Of a DNA stretch of 64,000 nucleotides, positions 44,134-52,186 are shown piece by piece. A model generated the notes under the pieces. It saw nothing but the letters and a program-made list of their open reading frames with translations, did no database searches and had not been told where the DNA came from. The position numbers and the translations under genes are program-made. The stretch comes from an archaeon (GTDB taxonomy: Archaea > Nanobdellota > Nanobdellia > Woesearchaeales > UBA9642), in NCBI GenBank assembly GCA_020057295.1, contig JAGVGF010000001.1, positions 57,468-121,467 on the forward strand. The letters run 5' to 3'. The first letter of the stretch is position 1. Each line of letters starts with the position of its first letter.

Positions 44134-44883
44134 TTATTTGTAAGATGCGTTTGTATGGATTTGGTTATTTTGCGTATATGCACTTTTTGTTGTTTGATCT
44201 ACATCTAATTTTTCAAGAGGTGGTGGAGCAAGATACCATAAAGTTATAGCTGTAGCCGCACATACGGTTATGAATCCATACGCCATTCTTTTTTTGTATG
44301 TTATAGATTTGTTGCTTAACCAATTCTCGAATTTTTCAAGTTTAGGTCTTAAACGCCTTTTTACTTCTATGTTTAGATATGGAATTTTCATATGTGTTTC
44401 TAAATTATTTCTCTTTCTTGATTCTTTGATGGATTTTTTTCCAAAAACGTCTTTGAACACATCAACGACATAGAATCCTAACGGCGCGGCTACTAAACTT
44501 ATGCCGCTGCTCCATAATACTGCAGTCCATATCTTGTCCGGATCATGCTCGCCTGAAGATAAATAAATACCTATCTTCATCAAAGGTCCAACTATAGCTC
44601 CATAAACCATATCAATTGGTATTTTGACATATGCGGGGCTAGTTGGTTTTTCTCCTAACGCTTTTCCAAAGTATTGCCTTCCTTCAGCTACGAAAGGTAA
44701 TGTTAGATACAAAAATGCTGCATTTCTAAATCTAGAATTAAAGTATACTGTATCATTCATTCTTGCCAAATATTTTTCGACGTATGTTGCTGGAGCTATG
44801 AAAGAAGAGGTTATAGCTGTCGATTCTGGAATATAATCTATTATTTCATCACAGATATATTTAGCTTTACTAAAAAAAGACAT
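44134..44883 (-). CDS. Membrane protein, possibly AlaE-like
   Basis: The product has 249 residues and four or five hydrophobic stretches. The middle shows G-R-Q-Y-F-G, then I-P-I-D-M-V-Y-G-A-I-V-G and L-G-F-Y-V-V-D-V-F-K-D-V-F-G, which recall the Y-G-x-x-x-D-x-x-R-x-x-F layout of the alanine exporter AlaE family. A long charged cytoplasmic segment and one more helix follow. The family match is weak. The gene is divergent from the permuted GTPase. Confidence 0.55.
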   Translation of the reverse strand: MSFFSKAKYICDEIIDYIPESTAITSSFIAPATYVEKYLARMNDTVYFNSRFRNAAFLYLTLPFVAEGRQYFGKALGEKPTSPAYVKIPIDMVYGAIVGPLMKIGIYLSSGEHDPDKIWTAVLWSSGISLVAAPLGFYVVDVFKDVFGKKSIKESRKRNNLETHMKIPYLNIEVKRRLRPKLEKFENWLSNKSITYKKRMAYGFITVCAATAITLWYLAPPPLEKLDVDQTTKSAYTQNNQIHTNASYK

Positions 44884-44988
44884 AACTATAGAGTAGTCAA
44901 AATATTTATAAAGTTATTGCCATTTGAGCCGCGAGAACAAATAGACATCATCACCACCTTTTTATATTGCATCAGATTTTTACATTCA

Positions 44989-45741
44989 ATGATAACTTTC
45001 TGGGGCATGGTAAATAGAGTAATTAATGATGCAGATATATTATTATTAGTTCTTGATTCTAGAATGGCTCAAGAAACTAGAAATTTAGAAATTGAAAATA
45101 AAGTCAAAGCTTCAGGCAAACCATTAATATATGTTTTAAACAAATGTGACTTGGTGGACAAACACGTTGTTGAACAGTATAAAAGAACTATTCCTAATTC
45201 AATATTTATTTCAGCAACTAAACATTTAGGAACTGTAAAATTACGTGAAAAAATTCAAATTGCTGCGAGCAGATTAAAGCTTGACTCAAACGTGAAAGTA
45301 GGAGTATTAGGATATCCTAACGTTGGTAAATCCTCACTGATAAATTCTTTAAAAGGAAGAAGTGCGACAAAAACTAGCAGTATAAGTGGATACACTAAAG
45401 GAATACAAAAAGTTAGAACAAGCGGAATAATATTATTAGACACTCCTGGAGTCATACCATATCTAGAAAAAGATCAGTTAAAACACAATATTATTGGAAC
45501 AATAGATCACAATAAAGAAAAAGATCCAGATATTGTAGCAATGAAGTTAATGACAGCATTTCCTGGAATTATAGAACAATACTATAATGTATATGTAACT
45601 GATGATTTAGAAAAAACACTAGAAAATATTGCATTAAAAAGAAAAATGATTATTAAAGGTTCAAAACCAGACATTGAACGAGTATCCAAGATGATATTAA
45701 AAGATTGGCAAAGCGGAGATATAACAAGTAAAAAATATTAG
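44989..45741 (+). CDS. Circularly permuted GTPase (YlqF/YawG type)
   Basis: The start was set at ATG 44989 (250 residues): a TATA-like box lies about 28 bases upstream and M-I-T-F-W fits the beginning of this family; longer forms from TTG 44917 are less likely. Motif order is permuted: G4 N-K-C-D, G5 S-A-T-K, then G1 G-Y-P-N-V-G-K-S-S, G2 and G3 D-T-P-G. Such GTPases assist ribosome assembly. Confidence 0.9.
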   Translation: MITFWGMVNRVINDADILLLVLDSRMAQETRNLEIENKVKASGKPLIYVLNKCDLVDKHVVEQYKRTIPNSIFISATKHLGTVKLREKIQIAASRLKLDSNVKVGVLGYPNVGKSSLINSLKGRSATKTSSISGYTKGIQKVRTSGIILLDTPGVIPYLEKDQLKHNIIGTIDHNKEKDPDIVAMKLMTAFPGIIEQYYNVYVTDDLEKTLENIALKRKMIIKGSKPDIERVSKMILKDWQSGDITSKKY

Positions 45742-45788
45742 CCAAATTATAATTAATATAGTATAATAGAAGTTAATGGAAATAAATT

Positions 45789-47348
45789 TTATAATTCTAA
45801 ACTTTCTATTATGATTTTTGAGTCAAATTCTTTGAGATCATCATAAGTTTGACCTGTTCCTAAATATAGTATTGGCCTTTTTAATATATAAGATACAGAT
45901 ATTGCTGCACCGCCTTTATCATCAACATCGGCTTTAGCAAGTATTATAGCGTCAATTCCAACTGCTTTATCAAACTCTTTAGCTTGTTCTACACAATCAT
46001 TGCCTGTAATACTCTCTCCTACAAATATTTTAATATCAGGTTTACATACTCTAATAACTTTCTCTAATTCTCTCATTAAATTAGTATTAGAATGTAATCT
46101 TCCTGCAGTATCTATCATTACAACATCAATATTTTTAGCTTCAGCATATTTTATCGCGTCAAATGCAACAGCTGCAGGATCAGAATTATAATCATGTTTA
46201 ATCATCTTCACATTTAATTTGTTGGCATGCTCTTCTAATTGCTGTATGGCAGCAGCTCTAAAAGTATCCGAAGCAGCCCATACAACAGTCAATCCTTCTT
46301 TCTGGAATTTATGTGTTAATTTAGCAATACTGGTTGTTTTTCCTGCACCATTAACACCTATAATTGTAATTATATAAGGTTGCTTTGATTTACGTTTATC
46401 CTTAATTCTACTTATTAAATCAATTTTTTCAACATCAAATAATTCTATAACAGATTGTTTTAATGTAGATAATATTAATTCTTCAACACCTTTTCTAGAA
46501 ACTTTACCATTCATTAATTCTTTTTTTAAATCTCTCTTAATTTTTTCAATAACTTCTACAGCAACATTATTTTCTAACATCACAACTTCTAAATCCCAAA
46601 ATAATTCTTCAAACTTCTCTTCAGTAATATTTATTTTAGTGAATGTTTCAGTGATTTTTGTAAAGAACCCTCTCTTTTCTTCTTCTGCAGGTTTGTCTAC
46701 AGTTTTCTTTGAACGTTCCTCTTCAAGTATTTTATATCTAGGAACAGCAACAACCGGTTCGATCTTTGGTTCTTTTTTAGTGATTTCTTGTGGTTTGACT
46801 TTACTTTCTAAAACATTTTCTTTAACTATGTGCAATTCCTCGCGTGGATGTTCATGAACGTGTTCTTCATGATGATGTTTGTGTAAATCATTATGCGTAT
46901 GAGAATGCAAATTATCGTGACTGTGTTCATGATCATTTATGTGAGAATGTTCATGACCTTGTGTGTGAGTGTGCGGTTCTGGTTTATACTCGGGAACTTC
47001 AATAACTTTATTTAATACGATTTTCTTAGAACTTTCAACAGGTTTAATTTTAGGTTTATGTTCAGATAGTTTAATAGTGTGTTCTGCACGGTCTAATAAT
47101 TCCTCTTTATCCTCAATAATATCTTCTGTTTCTTTTTTGCCAAAAATTTTAGAAAAAAATCCTCTCTTTTCTTCTTTCTTATCTACAACCGGTATCTGTT
47201 CTTTTTTAATCTCTTTTCTCTTTTCCGAAATTAATTCTGATTTCTTTTCTATTAAAACTTCTTTTTTTTCTATAACTGCATCTTTCTCAACTTCTTTAGT
47301 TAATTTTCCTAGTGCACCTTTTAATTTATCTTTTAGAAATCCGAACAT
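45789..47348 (-). CDS. ftsY: Signal recognition particle receptor FtsY with His-rich insertion
   Basis: The product has 519 residues. The C-terminal 290 residues are the NG domain: N-G-A-G-K-T-T-S-I-A-K-L, D-T-F-R-A-A-A, D-T-A-G-R-L-H and the A-K-A-D guanine motif. The N-terminal 230 residues are charged and contain two K-R-G-F-F segments and a tract with about 19 histidines (residues 120-170, with H-E-H-S-H repeats). FtsY docks ribosome-SRP complexes at the membrane. It is the last gene of the scpA-eif6-prs-pfdA-ftsY operon, 12 bases after pfdA. Confidence 0.95.
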   Translation of the reverse strand: MFGFLKDKLKGALGKLTKEVEKDAVIEKKEVLIEKKSELISEKRKEIKKEQIPVVDKKEEKRGFFSKIFGKKETEDIIEDKEELLDRAEHTIKLSEHKPKIKPVESSKKIVLNKVIEVPEYKPEPHTHTQGHEHSHINDHEHSHDNLHSHTHNDLHKHHHEEHVHEHPREELHIVKENVLESKVKPQEITKKEPKIEPVVAVPRYKILEEERSKKTVDKPAEEEKRGFFTKITETFTKINITEEKFEELFWDLEVVMLENNVAVEVIEKIKRDLKKELMNGKVSRKGVEELILSTLKQSVIELFDVEKIDLISRIKDKRKSKQPYIITIIGVNGAGKTTSIAKLTHKFQKEGLTVVWAASDTFRAAAIQQLEEHANKLNVKMIKHDYNSDPAAVAFDAIKYAEAKNIDVVMIDTAGRLHSNTNLMRELEKVIRVCKPDIKIFVGESITGNDCVEQAKEFDKAVGIDAIILAKADVDDKGGAAISVSYILKRPILYLGTGQTYDDLKEFDSKIIIESLEL

Positions 47349-47360
47349 TTTAACTCATAC

Positions 47361-47732
47361 TTACTCCTGCAATCCTTGCGCTTTTTCAATGAATTTTTGT
47401 AATTGTGAAAGTACTTCTTCTTTATATTTCTCAATATCTTTAGCTTGTACTTCCATCATAGTAATAGTATCTTTAATATTCTTTTCTACAGCCACATTGC
47501 TTCCAATATTTATTTTTAACGACTTATTATCAACTAATTTGGCTTTAGCAAATATTCCACTAGCAATTGGAAATAATATTTCATCATTAGCTTTTAATTT
47601 GTCAAAATCTTTTAATGCGTCCACAGTATTATTTATCTCTAATAATTGATTATCTATACTTTCTATAACCTTCTGCAATTGTTTAATCTGATAATCTATC
47701 ATTTGCATCTGTTGATATTTTTCTTGATCCAT
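47361..47732 (-). CDS. pfdA: Prefoldin alpha subunit
   Basis: The product has 123 residues: two long coiled-coil helices joined by a beta hairpin region with F-P-I-A-S-G-I-F-A-K-A-K-L. This is the alpha-type prefoldin pattern. The hexamer with beta subunits holds unfolded proteins for the thermosome. It lies in the order pfdA-ftsY common in archaea. Confidence 0.9.
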   Translation of the reverse strand: MDQEKYQQMQMIDYQIKQLQKVIESIDNQLLEINNTVDALKDFDKLKANDEILFPIASGIFAKAKLVDNKSLKINIGSNVAVEKNIKDTITMMEVQAKDIEKYKEEVLSQLQKFIEKAQGLQE

Positions 47733-47772
47733 ATTATCCTCCTAAAATATATTAAAATTAATTATAAATATA

Positions 47773-48696
47773 TTAATTAAATAGTGCGCTTACTGAACGA
47801 TTATTATGAACATTATTTATTACATCTGATAAAAATCTTGCCATATTAATAACTTTAATTTTACTCAATGAACCCTTATAAGGAATCGTGTTACTTACAA
47901 TTACCTCTTTAGCCATACTATTCTGTAATCTTTCGTCACATCCATTGCTAAATACGGGATGTGTAGCGCAAATATAAACTTCCTTAGCTGTTTTAGCTAT
48001 AACATCAGCAGCATTGGCTATACTATTGCCTGTATCTATAATATCATCAACAATTATTGCAGTTTTTCCATCTATGTCTCCAACAACATTAACAACTTCA
48101 GCTTCATTATGTCCTGTTCTTCTTTTATCAATAATTGCTATAGGCATGTTTAATCTCTTAGCTAAAATTCTTGCACGTTTTACACCACCAGTATCTGGAC
48201 TAACAACAACACCATCAACAATATTTTTGTTTTTAAAATATTCTGAAAATAATGGTATAGCACTTACTTCATCAACAGGAATATTAAAAAATCCTTGTAT
48301 CTGCGGTGCATGTAAATCTATTGTTAATACCCTATTTGCTCCGGCAATTGTTAACATATCAGCAACTAATTTAGAAGTGATTGGTTCTCTTGCTTCTGTT
48401 TTTCTGTCTTGTCTAGCATATCCATAATAAGTAACTACAGCAGTAATTCTTCCAGCACTGGATCTTTTTAAGGCGTCAATCAATATTAATAATTCCATTA
48501 ATGAATCATTAACACTGTGGCAAATGCTTTGAATTACAAAAATATCGTCTCCTCTAACATTTTCTGAAACCTGAATATATATTTCTCCATCTTTAAATCT
48601 GGTAATTGTTCTCTTTGTTAATGGAATACCCAAATGTTTAGAAATATCCTCCGCCAACGGAGTATTACTTGTACCTGATATCAATCGTAGCTTCAT
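47773..48696 (-). CDS. prs: Ribose-phosphate pyrophosphokinase
   Basis: The product has 307 residues. N-terminal G-T-S-N-T-P-L-A, the Y-Y-G-Y-A-R-Q-D-R-K segment, the P-D-T-G-G-V-K-R-A loop and the PRPP-binding V-D-D-I-I-D-T-G-N-S-I motif are all present. It makes PRPP from ribose 5-phosphate and ATP for nucleotide and histidine synthesis. It lies between eif6 and pfdA in the operon. Confidence 0.95.
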   Translation of the reverse strand: MKLRLISGTSNTPLAEDISKHLGIPLTKRTITRFKDGEIYIQVSENVRGDDIFVIQSICHSVNDSLMELLILIDALKRSSAGRITAVVTYYGYARQDRKTEAREPITSKLVADMLTIAGANRVLTIDLHAPQIQGFFNIPVDEVSAIPLFSEYFKNKNIVDGVVVSPDTGGVKRARILAKRLNMPIAIIDKRRTGHNEAEVVNVVGDIDGKTAIIVDDIIDTGNSIANAADVIAKTAKEVYICATHPVFSNGCDERLQNSMAKEVIVSNTIPYKGSLSKIKVINMARFLSDVINNVHNNRSVSALFN

Positions 48697-48745
48697 CGTT
48701 AAACCCCCGAATAATTGTTTCGATAAACTAATATTAGTCTTATAA

Positions 48746-49441
48746 CTAATTGCCTATGAATCCTAAAGCTTCATCAGCATTAACTATTTCTGGACCACCA
48801 CTTGCATCACCGATAATAAAACCTTTATTATTACAGACTATTCCTGAACCAATAAAAGGAACACCCATGTTAACTGTTCCTGTAAATATTTCAACTTTTA
48901 ATACTTTCTTTAATAATTCGGCTTCGTGTTCTAAAATTTCATGATGACATAATAATCCTTTTTTAGTATGGACAGCGAGACTTCCAAGAGTACTTAACTC
49001 GGCAATTTTTGCTCTTACAACATTTACTTTTAACGAGTCTTTGAACATTTTTAATTCTCTTTCACCATAATCATCACTAACAACACAGCCCTTGTCGTTA
49101 CAAATAATATTATTACCTAAACATGTTAGTTTTGTGTCAATGACTTTATATTTTATTTTGTGTTTATCTAACACTGCTAATTCTGTACTGAAAGCAATTT
49201 TTGGAATAAGCAAACAATTTTTATTACCACTTAAGAACACACCAAGCAGTGAAGTTCCAGCAACACTCATCGGAATTAATGGAACATCCAATACTTCTTC
49301 AATCTCCTTCAAAAGTTTTTCAGGAACATCATTACCAAACAAACAATACTTATCATTAGCATAAATGTATAGTCCGACATTAGGATTGCTATTAAAATTA
49401 GTTACTAATACATGTTTTCTCTTACTTTTAGCTCGAACCAT
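48746..49441 (-). CDS. eif6: Translation initiation factor aIF6
   Basis: The product has 231 residues with the fivefold pseudo-symmetric pattern of aIF6: repeated N-P-N-V-G-L-Y, V-A-G-T-S-L-L-G-V-F, G-N-N-I-I-C-N-D-K-G and G-S-G-I-V-C-N-N-K-G-F motifs. aIF6 prevents premature joining of ribosomal subunits. It has a short basic N-terminal extension. It lies downstream of scpA by 32 bases. Confidence 0.95.
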   Translation of the reverse strand: MVRAKSKRKHVLVTNFNSNPNVGLYIYANDKYCLFGNDVPEKLLKEIEEVLDVPLIPMSVAGTSLLGVFLSGNKNCLLIPKIAFSTELAVLDKHKIKYKVIDTKLTCLGNNIICNDKGCVVSDDYGERELKMFKDSLKVNVVRAKIAELSTLGSLAVHTKKGLLCHHEILEHEAELLKKVLKVEIFTGTVNMGVPFIGSGIVCNNKGFIIGDASGGPEIVNADEALGFIGN

Positions 49442-49473
49442 ATCATATAAGAAAAAAGGATTGTTTATAAAGT

Positions 49474-50283
49474 TTATTGACTATTATCTTGCTCTGTTTT
49501 TCGCACAGCTAGTTTTACAGATATTTGATCAAAATGCTTATCCTGTTCTAAATCTACTTTACGTAAAGTATCAAGATGTAATAATGGCACAAATGTTAAA
49601 ACTTTATCTTGTTTAGAAGTACTCATGACTAAATCTTCAAAAGTTAATATCTTATCTTTATTTTTTTTGCTTTTATAATGTGATTCTACTTTACCATACA
49701 CCAATTCCATGCTTTTTCCTAAATCAAATTTTCTCTCAGGAAGTTTTATAGTAATCTTTTTCATGTTTGGCTTAAATTTATTTCTTCTATTCTCAACCTC
49801 TAATGCCTTCTCCAAGGCCTTTACAAGGTCAAATACTGAAACTTTTCTCTTACGAGGTTGTGGAGTCCTAGGATAAAGTTGTGGCCTGCCACTAGAATCG
49901 TAAATAGGCCTACCTTGATCATCTAAGGGTAGATTTTCTTCAATACCATTGATTGTATTATCAAAATTCGGAATATCTTCATCAATAAGTATATCTGATT
50001 TCATTTTTAGAAGTACAGCACTTGCTAAAACCATTTTGCCTGAAATTCTAAAATCTAACTCTTTTAATTTTCTTAACATCTCTAGAAATTTTTGCGATAA
50101 TTGAGTTATATCAATATCCCACGGATCCATATGTTCTTGATCTATAAGAGCATAAATCATATCTTTCCAAGATAATTCATCTTCAACAAATAATAAATTA
50201 AAAACACGTTCAGAAGTCTCTTTAACCTGTGCTACTTTCTTTTCTTTTTCTAACTTATCCTCTTTGCTTAACTTACGAACCAT
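49474..50283 (-). CDS. scpA: Segregation and condensation protein ScpA
   Basis: The product has 269 residues. The N-terminal D-P-W-D-I-D-I-T-Q-L, L-A-S-A-V-L-L-K-M-K-S motif and C-terminal F-V-P-L-L-H-L winged-helix segment match kleisin ScpA, which bridges SMC heads in chromosome condensation. A Pro/Arg-rich linker separates the two ends. It is the first gene of the eif6-prs-pfdA-ftsY operon, with a TATA box upstream. Confidence 0.92.
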   Translation of the reverse strand: MVRKLSKEDKLEKEKKVAQVKETSERVFNLLFVEDELSWKDMIYALIDQEHMDPWDIDITQLSQKFLEMLRKLKELDFRISGKMVLASAVLLKMKSDILIDEDIPNFDNTINGIEENLPLDDQGRPIYDSSGRPQLYPRTPQPRKRKVSVFDLVKALEKALEVENRRNKFKPNMKKITIKLPERKFDLGKSMELVYGKVESHYKSKKNKDKILTFEDLVMSTSKQDKVLTFVPLLHLDTLRKVDLEQDKHFDQISVKLAVRKTEQDNSQ

Positions 50284-50345
50284 CTGTGTAATTACAGAAA
50301 TAGAGTATATATAAAGATTATGGTAAAATAAAAAAATTAATTATT

Positions 50346-50411
50346 TTACTTTCTAGCGTTTCTCTTACGCTTCTCTTTCTTTATTCTCTTTCTCTGCCAT
50401 TTCCAACGCAT
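50346..50411 (-). CDS. rpl41e: Probable ribosomal protein L41e
   Basis: A 21-residue frame, M-R-W-K-W-Q-R-K-R-I-K-K and then K-R-K-R-N-A-R-K, fits the size and composition of archaeal L41e, a single basic helix (family form M-[RK]-W-K-W-x-K-K-R). It lies upstream of scpA on the same strand. An in-frame GTG at 50462 would give a 38-residue form that is also Arg/Lys-rich. An AAAGG lies just before the ATG. No other gene fits this intergenic stretch. Confidence 0.6.
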   Translation of the reverse strand: MRWKWQRKRIKKEKRKRNARK

Positions 50412-50510
50412 TTGGCCTTTCTTTTTCCATCGTCTTGAACTTCTCTTCAATTTATTCTTCACGCAACATTTGTTGTGTTACATTAACCTCCAAATATTTT
50501 AATAATATTA

Positions 50511-50548
50511 TTAGATGAATGTAAAAATCTAATTTTACACTCATCTAA
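50511..50548 (-). other. 16-bp hairpin between tRNA-Glu and the L41e gene
   Basis: TTAGATGA at 50511-50518 and TCATCTAA at 50541-50548 are joined by a second arm pair (50520-50526 with 50533-50539). The pair 19/40 of the stem is A-C on the plus strand but U-G on the minus-strand RNA, so only the minus-strand transcript has a continuous stem. It lies just downstream of tRNA-Glu and 5' of the small gene, and could be a terminator or leader structure. Confidence 0.6.
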
Positions 50549-50557
50549 ATTTTTTAA

Positions 50558-50632
50558 TGCTCTGGCCGGGATTCGAACCCGGGTCACAGGATCGAAAATC
50601 CCGCATGATTGACCGGACTACACTACCAGAGC
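50558..50632 (-). tRNA. tRNA-Glu(UUC)
   Basis: Acceptor stem GCTCTGG pairs with CCAGAGC, discriminator A. The anticodon arm is CGGGA-TTTTCGA-TCCTG with anticodon TTC. The T arm is CCGGG-TTCGAAT-CCCGG. It has no intron. Confidence 0.93.
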
Positions 50633-50649
50633 AAATAAGCTTTATGTTT

Positions 50650-50719
50650 TCAAGTTTTAACTTGACGTTTTTTGATGCAACTTTTTTAAAAAGTTGCCCG
50701 TTGGCTCCACTACCAGAGC
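50650..50719. repeat. Two hairpins and a 12-base duplicate of the tRNA-Glu 5' end
   Basis: TCAAGTT-TT-AACTTGA (50650-50665) and GCAACTTTTT-T-AAAAAGTTGC (50677-50697) are perfect inverted repeats. The plus-strand segment CACTACCAGAGC (50708-50719) equals 50621-50632, that is, the first 12 bases of tRNA-Glu are repeated upstream of the gene. Confidence 0.7.
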
Positions 50720-50754
50720 GATTTTAATTTTTTTATATACTTACGAACTTAATA

Positions 50755-50861
50755 TGAGCCCGCCGAGATTTGAACTCGGGACCACTGGTGCACTTAGATA
50801 TTGACAACTGCGTCAATAGGTCTTATAAGACCAGCGCTCCACCAGACTAAGCTACGGGCTC
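50755..50861 (-). tRNA. tRNA-Ile(UAU) with 33-base intron
   Basis: Acceptor GAGCCCG pairs with CGGGCTC. The anticodon stem CTGGT/ACCAG is perfect, with C32, T33 and TAT at 34-36. The intron (50791-50823) follows base 37 and contains TATTGAC-GCAGTT-GTCAATA plus flanking AGA/TCT pairs, as in a bulge-helix-bulge. The T arm is CCGAG-TTCAAAT-CTCGG. UAU would read AUA directly. Confidence 0.85.
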
Positions 50862-50864
50862 GTA

Positions 50865-50935
50865 TGCGATCTGCGGGAATCGAACCCGCGACACAGCCTT
50901 GGCAAGGCCGAATTATACCATTTAACTAAGATCGC
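50865..50935 (-). tRNA. tRNA-Gly(GCC)
   Basis: Acceptor GCGATCT/AGATCGC, discriminator A. The anticodon arm is CGGCC-TTGCCAA-GGCTG. The T arm is GCGGG-TTCGATT-CCCGC. It has no intron, and only three bases separate it from tRNA-Ile. Confidence 0.94.
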
Positions 50936-50992
50936 AAGATTTTTACAAAAAATCTTGTAAAAAGTGATGAACATCACGAACTGCGTGAGTTC
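50935..50992. repeat. Three tandem hairpins between tRNA-Gly and tRNA-Val
   Basis: CAAGATTTTT-ACA-AAAAATCTTG (50935-50957), GTGAT-GAAC-ATCAC (50964-50977) and GAACT-GCGTG-AGTTC (50978-50992) follow each other. The first arm begins on the last base of the tRNA-Gly gene. The layout resembles the hairpin array at 7225-7294. Confidence 0.65.
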
Positions 50993-51004
50993 ACCGATTA
51001 CGAC

Positions 51005-51077
51005 TGGGCCCGGCCGGATTCGAACCGGCGACCTTCTCCGTGTAAGGGAGACGTCATAACCACTAAACCACGAGCCC
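51005..51077 (-). tRNA. tRNA-Val(UAC)
   Basis: Acceptor GGGCTCG/CGGGCCC with one G-T pair, discriminator A. The anticodon arm is TCTCC-CTTACAC-GGAGA with anticodon TAC. The T arm is GCCGG-TTCGAAT-CCGGC. No intron. Confidence 0.94.
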
Positions 51078-51136
51078 ATAGGTATGACTGTTACTTTTAA
51101 ACGAAACTTTAAACCATTTAAATATGTTATTGTTTT

Positions 51137-51607
51137 TTAAATAGAAATTTTATTTAAAGAACCATACGGTGGCTTTGCAATATGTTTACCAATTTTTTTG
51201 CTAGTATAGTCTATAACATTGAAATGCGTCACTATCAATACACCATTAATTTTCATCTTGAGTAAATCTTTCAAAAAGGAATCTAAACGTTCTTTCTGTT
51301 TTTTAACCGATTCTCTGATAAGATGTTCTTGGCCGTATCCGGTCAATATATCCTCAACTTCACGTAACCTTTTATCATAAATTATAGATATATTTTTTGT
51401 GTTGTATTTCACTAAATAAGGTGCAATTGTTTGTTGAGTTCTTAATGCATCACTACATAAAATTAAATTAAAAGATTTGTTATTAAGTTTTTTTGCAAGA
51501 GATTTTGCATGCTCTTGACCTCTTATTGTTAAAGGGATATTTAGAAAATGCCCTTGATTATCTTTTTTATAGTCTGCTTCGCAATGTCTTAAAAAATATA
51601 CATTCAT
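51137..51607 (-). CDS. Histidine-phosphatase-superfamily protein
   Basis: The start was set at ATG 51607 (156 residues), which begins M-N-V-Y-F-L-R-H-C-E-A. The RHG signature is RHC here: the active-site His is kept but Gly is replaced by Cys. The P-L-T-x-x-G-x-x-x-A segment, C-S-D-A-L-R-T-x-Q-T and a second catalytic His in V-T-H-F-N-V are present. The family dephosphorylates phosphosugars or proteins. The gene starts inside the regulator gene upstream (51624), with a small gap. Confidence 0.88.
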   Translation of the reverse strand: MNVYFLRHCEADYKKDNQGHFLNIPLTIRGQEHAKSLAKKLNNKSFNLILCSDALRTQQTIAPYLVKYNTKNISIIYDKRLREVEDILTGYGQEHLIRESVKKQKERLDSFLKDLLKMKINGVLIVTHFNVIDYTSKKIGKHIAKPPYGSLNKISI

Positions 51608-51623
51608 AAGAACTACCCAGAAT

Positions 51624-51896
51624 TTATAACGCATTATTTATGGCATCAACATGTTTAGCTATTTCTTCGCCTTTCTTTGTTAATTTTAAATATTTCAATC
51701 TACCAGTTTTTTCAAAACTTACAAGGCCAGCATCTTCCATTTCTTGAAGAATTTTTACGACATGACTGTAAGTGCAGTCAACAGATTTTGCTAATGTAGA
51801 AGCGTAAACTTCAGTTGTAGAATTTAATAAAGTGACGAGCATCATGGCTGGTTTCTCTCTTATGAAAACATCAAAAATTTTTTTATTCTTAGCCAT
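51624..51896 (-). CDS. Winged-helix transcriptional regulator
   Basis: The start was set at ATG 51896 (90 residues) behind GAGTGAT. The product is a single winged helix: V-Y-A-S-T-L-A-K-S-V, S-H-V-V-K-I-L-Q-E-M recognition helix, L-V-S-F-E-K-T-G-R-L-K-Y-L wing. It fits the MarR/ArsR-like group. The phosphatase gene follows after 16 bases in the same operon. Confidence 0.85.
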   Translation of the reverse strand: MAKNKKIFDVFIREKPAMMLVTLLNSTTEVYASTLAKSVDCTYSHVVKILQEMEDAGLVSFEKTGRLKYLKLTKKGEEIAKHVDAINNAL

Positions 51897-52186
51897 TTTA
51901 TCACTCAAAAATATATTTTATAAAGGTTATATTCCAAAAAATATTATTTAATATGTATTTTGGATATGTTGTTTCTTTATAAATTTTGTTTTTTACAAAA
52001 TATATTTTCTAATTCACCCTCAAATCATATTACCGTGTCTTTTATTTAAATAGTTTCTCAATTCTCGTTTTCAGAATACAAACAAAAAAACACTTTAGAA
52101 ATAATGACGAGAAAAAGATTTAACAAAAAAAGCAAAAAAATAAAAATTAAAGCAAAACTAGCAAAGCAAATATTATAAAAAATAAC

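Noticed and set aside
50698..50719. The duplicated tRNA-Glu 5' segment as a split tRNA half
   Set aside because: Only 12 bases match and no D-loop GG or anticodon follows, so it cannot act as a full 5' half.
50852..51079. A 75-codon minus-strand frame across the tRNA cluster
   Set aside because: It runs through tRNA-Gly and tRNA-Val; tRNA structure explains the sequence better.
52104..52178. A 24-codon Lys-rich plus-strand frame (M-T-R-K-R-F-N-K-K)
   Set aside because: It is basic like a small ribosomal protein but lies in an A-rich stretch without a ribosome-binding site, and the Lys codons are all AAA runs. Chance is more likely.
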